Shown in pieces: positions 14,669-18,377 of a DNA stretch of 18,377 nucleotides; the first letter of the stretch is position 1; each line of letters starts with the position of its first letter. This DNA comes from an uncultured Collinsella sp. GTDB taxonomy: Bacteria; Actinomycetota; Coriobacteriia; Coriobacteriales; Coriobacteriaceae. Under the pieces are notes generated by a model. That model was not told the DNA's origin. It ran no database searches and worked only from the letters and a program-made list of their open reading frames with translations. The position numbers were made by a program, and so were the translations under genes. The stretch covers positions 1 to 18,377 of the forward strand of contig CAJLUE010000034.1 in assembly GCA_905209765.1 (NCBI GenBank), read 5' to 3'.

Positions 14669-14741
14669 GGGCCGGGGCGCCTGCTTTGTTTTGAGAAGTT
14701 CGCGAAGCCCACTTCTCAAAACAAAGCAGGCGCCCCGGCCC
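14669..14741. repeat. Long perfect-arm palindrome (31-bp arms, 11-nt loop)
   Basis: The arms at 14669-14699 and 14711-14741 are perfect reverse complements for 31 bp, around the loop TCGCGAAGCCC. The outer part is GC-rich (GGGCCGGGGCGCC) and the inner part is mixed (TGCTTTGTTTTGAGAAGT). It sits 50 bp after the LacI stop and 121 bp before the next gene. There is no T-run on either strand, so it is not a typical intrinsic terminator, although it would form an extremely stable RNA hairpin. It may be an extragenic repeat element or MITE-like remnant. Confidence 0.9.
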
Positions 14742-14862
14742 TCGTCCGTGAACTTTTCCGCTGGGCGAGCCATAGACGCCGCGTACCGATAGGGTAAGGC
14801 GGCGGCTTGAAATTGGTGCTATATTCAGCTTGAGTTGTTTAATGCTAGTACGGGAGGCTGAT

Positions 14863-15351
14863 ATGGGGCTGTTCAAGAAGAAAAACCCGCAGGATGCCTT
14901 TGATCCCGATGTGTTTACCATCACGGATACGATTTTGGACCCGCCGCGGTTTACATTTTTGCCGGCTATCTACCAGGATGCCACGCGCCGCAAGTGGGCT
15001 GTGCATCAACGCGGTGGCGAGCCGAAGATTTTTGACTATGCGGACGTGTTGCAGTGCGAAGTAGCCGAGGCGGGCAATCCGGAGGCCGAGGAAGTGGCCT
15101 CAAAACAGGAATTTGCTCAGCGTATTCTGGCAAATCCCGCTAAGGCGGCAAAAATGAACGCTGCCAAACGTAATATGTGTCTTGGTATGGGCGTTGTTGT
15201 GGCGGTTCAGACGGGAAAAGACGAGGTTTCCAAATTGGAGATTCCCGTTATGACCGACGAAGTCAAACGCGATTCAAGCCTATATAAGTCGTATCGGAAT
15301 GTCGCCGAGAAGATCAAGGCCGAATTTGATGCCATGGGAGGGCTGGCCTAA
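14863..15351 (+). CDS. Conserved-looking hypothetical protein, cytoplasmic
   Basis: I do not assign a function. From ATG 14863, which has GGGAGG 5 nt upstream, the protein has 162 residues. It starts with a basic MGLFKKKNPQD and has no signal peptide or membrane segment. The part around KWAVHQRGGEPKIFDYADVLQCEVAEAG has the pattern of a small beta-rich domain in which an Ile/Phe-x-Tyr/Phe strand precedes an Asp-Val/Ile-Leu turn. The C-terminal part ends in a helical YKSYRNVAEKIKAEFDAM. This layout faintly resembles bacterial DUF4428/SHOCT-associated proteins, without their Gly-rich membrane stretch; that is a guess. It is preceded by a TATATT box at 14820-14825 and lies 38 bp upstream of the first GntR regulator, so it might be co-transcribed with it. 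Confidence 0.75.
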   Translation: MGLFKKKNPQDAFDPDVFTITDTILDPPRFTFLPAIYQDATRRKWAVHQRGGEPKIFDYADVLQCEVAEAGNPEAEEVASKQEFAQRILANPAKAAKMNAAKRNMCLGMGVVVAVQTGKDEVSKLEIPVMTDEVKRDSSLYKSYRNVAEKIKAEFDAMGGLA

Positions 15352-15389
15352 TTTTGGCGGCATACGTGTCTGAATGAGGAGTCTGTGCA

Positions 15390-16157
15390 ATGGCAGGCGA
15401 ATCTTATGCAATCCCCCCCAAAGATCGTGCTGTTGAGGGAATTCTTTGGTATATCCAGCACCATCAGCTTGCCGGCGGCGATCGCCTGCCGGCCGAGCGC
15501 GTGCTGTGCGAAGAGATTGGCGTTTCGCGTACGGCGTTGCGTGCCGGTATCACGCGGCTCATCTCGTGTGGAACGCTCGAAAGCCGCCGCGGTTCAGGTA
15601 CGTATGTGTGTCCTCCCAAGCCGTTGAACATCTTCCAGGAAACGTATAACTTTTCCGATGCTGTACGGACTGCCGGCCTGCACTCCTCTTCTCGTCTGGT
15701 TTCCACCGGGACCATCGAGGCGGATGAGGCGCTTGCCGACAAGCTTGGGGTGGCTGTAGGCGCTCCCTTGCTCCGCATGCAGCGCGTTCGACTTATCGAG
15801 GGCGAGCCGGCGTCAATCGAGACCGCTCACGTTAACCTGTCCCTGTGCCCATCGCTTCCCGAGCACGATTTTGAGTGTGAGAGCCTTTACGATGTTTTGC
15901 TCAAAGAAGGTGGCGTGCGCGTTGAGCATGGACGTGAGCATATCTCCATCTCGCGCTTGAACGCCGAAGAGGCCGAGCTGCTCCAGCAAGAAGAGGGAAC
16001 GCCGGTGTTCTATGAGAGCACGATCGAATTTGATAAGGACATGCGTTTTGTGGAGCATTGCAAATCGGTGATTTTGCCCACAAAGTTCCGCTTTGCCGAC
16101 AACGGCGAAAAGAACGGCATGAGGAGCGTGGCAGGTGAACAATGGCTGAAACAGTAG
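15390..16157 (+). CDS. GntR-family regulator with UTRA effector domain (first of a pair)
   Basis: This 255-residue regulator has a winged helix at about residues 12-75: LPAERVLCEEIGVSRTALRAGITRL, then the wing GTLESRRGSGTYV. A UTRA ligand domain of about 160 residues follows, with LLRMQRVRLIEGEPASIETAHVNLSLCP, LYDVLLKEGGVRV and FYESTIEF as typical segments. This is the HutC subfamily, whose members usually sense sugar phosphates or other small metabolites. ATG 15390 has GAGGAG 8 nt upstream. The 3' end overlaps the next GntR gene by 16 nt, implying co-translation. A tandem GntR pair ahead of SIS sugar-phosphate genes points to control of that locus. The DNA-recognition helix differs from that of its partner (VSRTALRAGI versus TTRLTIRSAV). 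Confidence 0.92.
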   Translation: MAGESYAIPPKDRAVEGILWYIQHHQLAGGDRLPAERVLCEEIGVSRTALRAGITRLISCGTLESRRGSGTYVCPPKPLNIFQETYNFSDAVRTAGLHSSSRLVSTGTIEADEALADKLGVAVGAPLLRMQRVRLIEGEPASIETAHVNLSLCPSLPEHDFECESLYDVLLKEGGVRVEHGREHISISRLNAEEAELLQQEEGTPVFYESTIEFDKDMRFVEHCKSVILPTKFRFADNGEKNGMRSVAGEQWLKQ

Positions 16158-16855
16158 ATGCCACCCCGGTTTATATACGCATTCGACGTCGCATTGAGGA
16201 GCGTATCGAGCGCGGAATATACCCCACGGGTTCGATGATTCCGTCCGAAAATGAGCTTGCCGAGGAGTTTGGCACGACACGCCTGACCATCCGAAGTGCT
16301 GTCGATGACCTGGTTCGGCGTGGGCAGATTCGACGCGTCCGCGGAAAGGGCGCGTTTGTGGCAAAGAAAGTGCCCGTTGCCTACGAGCGAACGGGGGGCT
16401 TTCGCGAATCGGTTCGTGCTTCGGGCGGCGAGCCGTCCGTCCGCATCCTCGCGCGTTCCAAGCGTTATGCGGGCCCATATTATGCCAACCTGTTTGGCAT
16501 TGCCGAGGACGATTTGCTGTATTCGATTCGGCGTTTGAACTGCGTCAACGGCGATCCCGTATCGATTGAGATGGCGTTCATCCCGTGCCTGCTGTTTCCC
16601 ACAATCGAAGATATTGACGTGTCGGTCTTCAGTTTGTACGAGACCTATGAGATGTTGGGCCGAAAGCCGGTCATGGCACAGGAAAAGCTCGATATCGAAG
16701 CGCTGGGCGCACGAGACGCCGGTCTGCTTGGGTTGGAGCAAGGTGACCTTGCCCTGCTGCTGGAGTGCGTGAGTTACGACGCGAGTGGCCAAGCAATTGA
16801 GTACGTCAAGTCATTTAACCGCGGCGATGCAGGTGGATACACCTATACGTACTAG
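16142..16855 (+). CDS. GntR-family regulator with UTRA effector domain (second of a pair)
   Basis: This 237-residue HutC-type regulator begins within the last codons of the preceding regulator, with AGGTGA 5 nt before ATG 16142. The winged helix spans about residues 9-77, with PVYIRIRRRIEERIERGIYP, MIPSENELAEEFGTTRLTIRSAVDDL and the wing RVRGKGAFV. The UTRA domain follows, including LLYSIRRLNCVNGDPVSIEMAFIPCLLFP, LYETYEMLGRKPV and ALLLECVSYD. It is a clear paralogue in architecture, but not in close sequence, of the upstream protein, so recent duplication is unlikely. The two may bind separate operators, form heterodimers, or sense different ligands. The 193-bp region downstream contains several repeat sites in front of the SIS gene. 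Confidence 0.93.
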   Translation: MAETVDATPVYIRIRRRIEERIERGIYPTGSMIPSENELAEEFGTTRLTIRSAVDDLVRRGQIRRVRGKGAFVAKKVPVAYERTGGFRESVRASGGEPSVRILARSKRYAGPYYANLFGIAEDDLLYSIRRLNCVNGDPVSIEMAFIPCLLFPTIEDIDVSVFSLYETYEMLGRKPVMAQEKLDIEALGARDAGLLGLEQGDLALLLECVSYDASGQAIEYVKSFNRGDAGGYTYTY

Positions 16856-16864
16856 CTGGTGTTT

Positions 16865-16922
16865 TTGTATAACGGCTGGGAAAACTAAACGATCCTGACC
16901 GTTGAGCCAGCTGTATATACAA
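16865..16922. promoter_or_regulatory. Inverted repeat with TGTATA half-sites, possible operator or attenuator
   Basis: TTGTATAACGGCTGG (16865-16879) and CCAGCTGTATATACAA (16907-16922) are near-perfect reverse complements with one 1-nt indel and one mismatch. The right arm contains the perfect palindrome TGTATATACA (16912-16921), resembling GntR/HutC-type operators. The element begins 9 bp after the second GntR stop and precedes the SIS gene. No T-run follows, so an operator or attenuator is likelier than a terminator. Confidence 0.5.
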
Positions 16923-16978
16923 CCTTACAGGGCTCAAAATCGGCCGTTCACCGAAGGGAATAAATTAATCGACACAGA

Positions 16979-17020
16979 GGTATCAAAAAGCCGTAACCTG
17001 TAATCGTGATTGGTATCAAA
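16979..17020 (+). repeat. Direct repeat GGTATCAAA upstream of the SIS gene
   Basis: GGTATCAAA occurs at 16979-16987 and 17012-17020, 33 bp apart, about three helical turns on the same DNA face. Both lie in the presumed promoter region, 28-70 bp before the SIS start codon. GGTAT half-sites are common in HutC-type operators. They may be regulator sites; this is inference. Confidence 0.45.
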
Positions 17021-17048
17021 TACTAATGATTTGTTGGGAGGTGAGACG

Positions 17049-18164
17049 ATGAAGATGCTCGATTACGTTCAGCTTGCCCATGTGCGCATGGGGGAGAACC
17101 TCGAGCGTTCGTCTGAGCTGGTAGCGCAGCTCGTTGATATTTTCCAGTCCGGTTCTTTTGACGCGCTGCGCATCGTTGCTTCGGGTTCGTCGCGCCATGC
17201 TGCGGATTGCGCCCGCGATTACCTGCAGGATGCGCTGCAGATGCAGGTGTCCGTTGTGACGCCCGAGGCCTTCGTCGATTTTGAGCACATCTATCCGCAG
17301 CATGCGCTCAACATCGCCGTCTCTCAGAGCGGCTATTCGACCAATACGATTGCGGCGCTCGATTACATGCGCGCGCACGATATGCCTGCGGTTGCGCTCA
17401 CGGCAAATGTCGAGGCTCCCATCAAGGAGCACACTGACATCGTTCTTGACTACGGCGTGGGCGTCGAGTCGGTGGACTTTGTAACTCTGGGCGTCCAGAC
17501 ACTTATCGAGTATCTGGTGCTCTTTGGCATTTACGGCGGTCAGGCGCGCGGAACGATTGATGTCGAGGGCGTTGCCCAACGTCTTGACGACCTGCGCGAG
17601 GCCATTCATGCCAATGCCACCATGTGCAAGACGGCCGAGACTTACGTGCAAGAGCACATGCTCGAACTGTCGGAGCACGTGCCGGCGATGGTTGTGGGCA
17701 ATGGCCCCAACTATGGCGTTGCCGAAGAGGCGGCGCTCAAGCTGAGCGAGACCATCAAGATTCCGGCTATGCATCACGAGGGCGAGGAGTTCGTCCACGG
17801 GCCCGAGATGCAGATCGTTCCGGGCTATCTGGTGTTTATCGTCGACGATCCGCAGGGGTCGGAGCGTCTTGTGGATATCGCCGATGCGCTATCGAACGTT
17901 ACGACAAAAACGGTGCTGCTCACGGCCCATCCCACGGGTAGGGCTCACGAGGTTGCGGTGTCTCAGGTGGCTCCGCTGCTCAGCGCAATTCCCAATCTCG
18001 TGTTCTTCCAGACGATTGCGGCAATAATCGCCGAGCGTCTGAAGTCATGGGACGTTCACCCGTATCTCGATGCTGTCTCCAAGCAAATGGAGGTCAAGGC
18101 AGAGGGCTACGAAGAGTCAGTCAATGCGCTTAAGGCCAAAGCGGCTGAGTGTTACGGAATGTAA
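17049..18164 (+). CDS. Double-SIS sugar-phosphate isomerase/deglycase-like protein (GlmS isomerase-domain/AgaS/FrlB type)
   Basis: This 371-residue cytoplasmic protein carries two SIS folds like the isomerase half of GlmS, but lacks the N-terminal glutaminase domain. The first SIS has IVASGSSRHAADCARDYL and VSQSGYSTNTIAAL, the usual phosphosugar-binding Ser-rich loops. The second has VVGNGPNYGVAEEAALKLSE and HHEGEEFVHGPEMQIV, corresponding to the E-A-x-x-x-x-E-x-x-H-G-P region of GlmS. Ammonia-independent relatives (AgaS, FrlB, NagB-II) deaminate or deglycate amino-sugar or fructosamine phosphates. Which substrate applies here cannot be told. ATG 17049 has a perfect GGAGGTGA 4-5 nt upstream; the in-frame TTG at 17010 lacks one. 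It follows the GntR pair and precedes a second SIS gene by 60 bp, so the three types of gene likely form one regulated locus. Confidence 0.85.
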   Translation: MKMLDYVQLAHVRMGENLERSSELVAQLVDIFQSGSFDALRIVASGSSRHAADCARDYLQDALQMQVSVVTPEAFVDFEHIYPQHALNIAVSQSGYSTNTIAALDYMRAHDMPAVALTANVEAPIKEHTDIVLDYGVGVESVDFVTLGVQTLIEYLVLFGIYGGQARGTIDVEGVAQRLDDLREAIHANATMCKTAETYVQEHMLELSEHVPAMVVGNGPNYGVAEEAALKLSETIKIPAMHHEGEEFVHGPEMQIVPGYLVFIVDDPQGSERLVDIADALSNVTTKTVLLTAHPTGRAHEVAVSQVAPLLSAIPNLVFFQTIAAIIAERLKSWDVHPYLDAVSKQMEVKAEGYEESVNALKAKAAECYGM

Positions 18165-18224
18165 GCGGGTTTTGATGCCCGTTGGCATGGGGGATGTGGA
18201 AACAACCCCAGAAAGGAGAGACAA

Positions 18225-18377
18225 ATGAAGGAAACCGAGAAGATCGAGATCATGCATTTCGACCAGGAGGGCTATCTCGAGGACGGCAAGGCGCTCTACG
18301 AGACCGGCAAGAAGATGACCGCGCTCGCCGACAAGGTCGCCGACGAGGGCTACGACGCCGTGTTCCTGATGGGCGTC
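18225..18377 (+). CDS. SIS-type protein, N-terminal 51 residues (cut by the window edge)
   Basis: ATG 18225 has AAAGGAGAG about 5 nt upstream and stays open to the last base. The N-terminus IEIMHFDQEGYLEDGKALYETGKKM, followed by IADEGYD-like ADKVADEGYDAVFLMGV, matches the start of FrlB-type SIS proteins. There a helical lead-in precedes the first SIS strand, which would continue with G-G-T. If so, the locus has two different SIS proteins, as in some fructosamine or amino-sugar utilisation loci. A small TGGGG...CCCCA hairpin lies in the 60-bp gap before it. The assignment rests on 51 residues only. Confidence 0.65.
   Translation, partial: MKETEKIEIMHFDQEGYLEDGKALYETGKKMTALADKVADEGYDAVFLMGV

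Noticed and set aside
16865..16922. Intrinsic terminator of the GntR operon
   Set aside because: The inverted repeat lacks a T-run and has a 27-nt loop, so an operator or attenuator reading is preferred.
17010..17048. TTG 17010 as start of the SIS protein
   Set aside because: It would include the ribosome site GGAGGTGA in the coding region; ATG 17049 is the normal start.

Overview
The window looks like chromosomal DNA of a high-GC Gram-positive gut bacterium, most likely a Coriobacteriia member close to Collinsella. This rests on GC-rich coding sequence, strong AGGAGG-type ribosome sites, a CUT1 sugar importer beside glycogen/maltodextrin enzymes, and the style of the CHAP protein. The assignment is inference; no rRNA is present.

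Layout. Bases 1-4344 (+) hold a sugar ABC importer: a lipoprotein binding protein (5' end missing or disrupted), two permeases joined by a TAATG overlap, and a MsmX/UgpC/MalK-type ATPase with an unusual Lys-rich insertion. Two intercistronic hairpins punctuate this operon and an intrinsic terminator ends it. Bases 4345-4878 are a convergent intergenic region with a regular array: eight 17-bp motifs in alternating orientation forming four palindromes at an 80-81 bp period. Bases 4879-8781 (-) encode 4-alpha-glucanotransferase (malQ) followed by glycogen/maltodextrin phosphorylase. With the importer they make a plausible route from imported oligoglucans to glucose-1-phosphate. galE (-, 9002-10063) follows with its own terminator.

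Bases 10331-11536 (+) encode a secreted coiled-coil/CHAP cell-wall hydrolase. Beyond it lies a structured intergenic stretch and then a roughly 690-bp segment carrying an unrecognised small gene with an HTH-like C-terminus. This segment is bordered on one side by the real 3' end of murB (12444-13406, -) and on the other by a degenerate, in-frame, stop-terminated copy of that 3' end. This suggests insertion at the murB terminus.

Divergent from murB is a LacI-family regulator (13590-14618, +), followed by a 31-bp perfect-arm palindrome and a small cytoplasmic protein of unknown function (14863-15351). The right end is a sugar-phosphate locus. Two overlapping GntR/UTRA regulators lead into an intergenic region with inverted and direct repeats that could be operators. 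A double-SIS isomerase/deglycase-like protein and the start of a second SIS-type protein, cut by the window edge, come next.

The points most worth following up are the alternating palindrome array (4483-4782), the murB 3'-end duplication around the orphan gene (11755-12476), the long palindrome (14669-14741), and the paired GntR/paired SIS locus.
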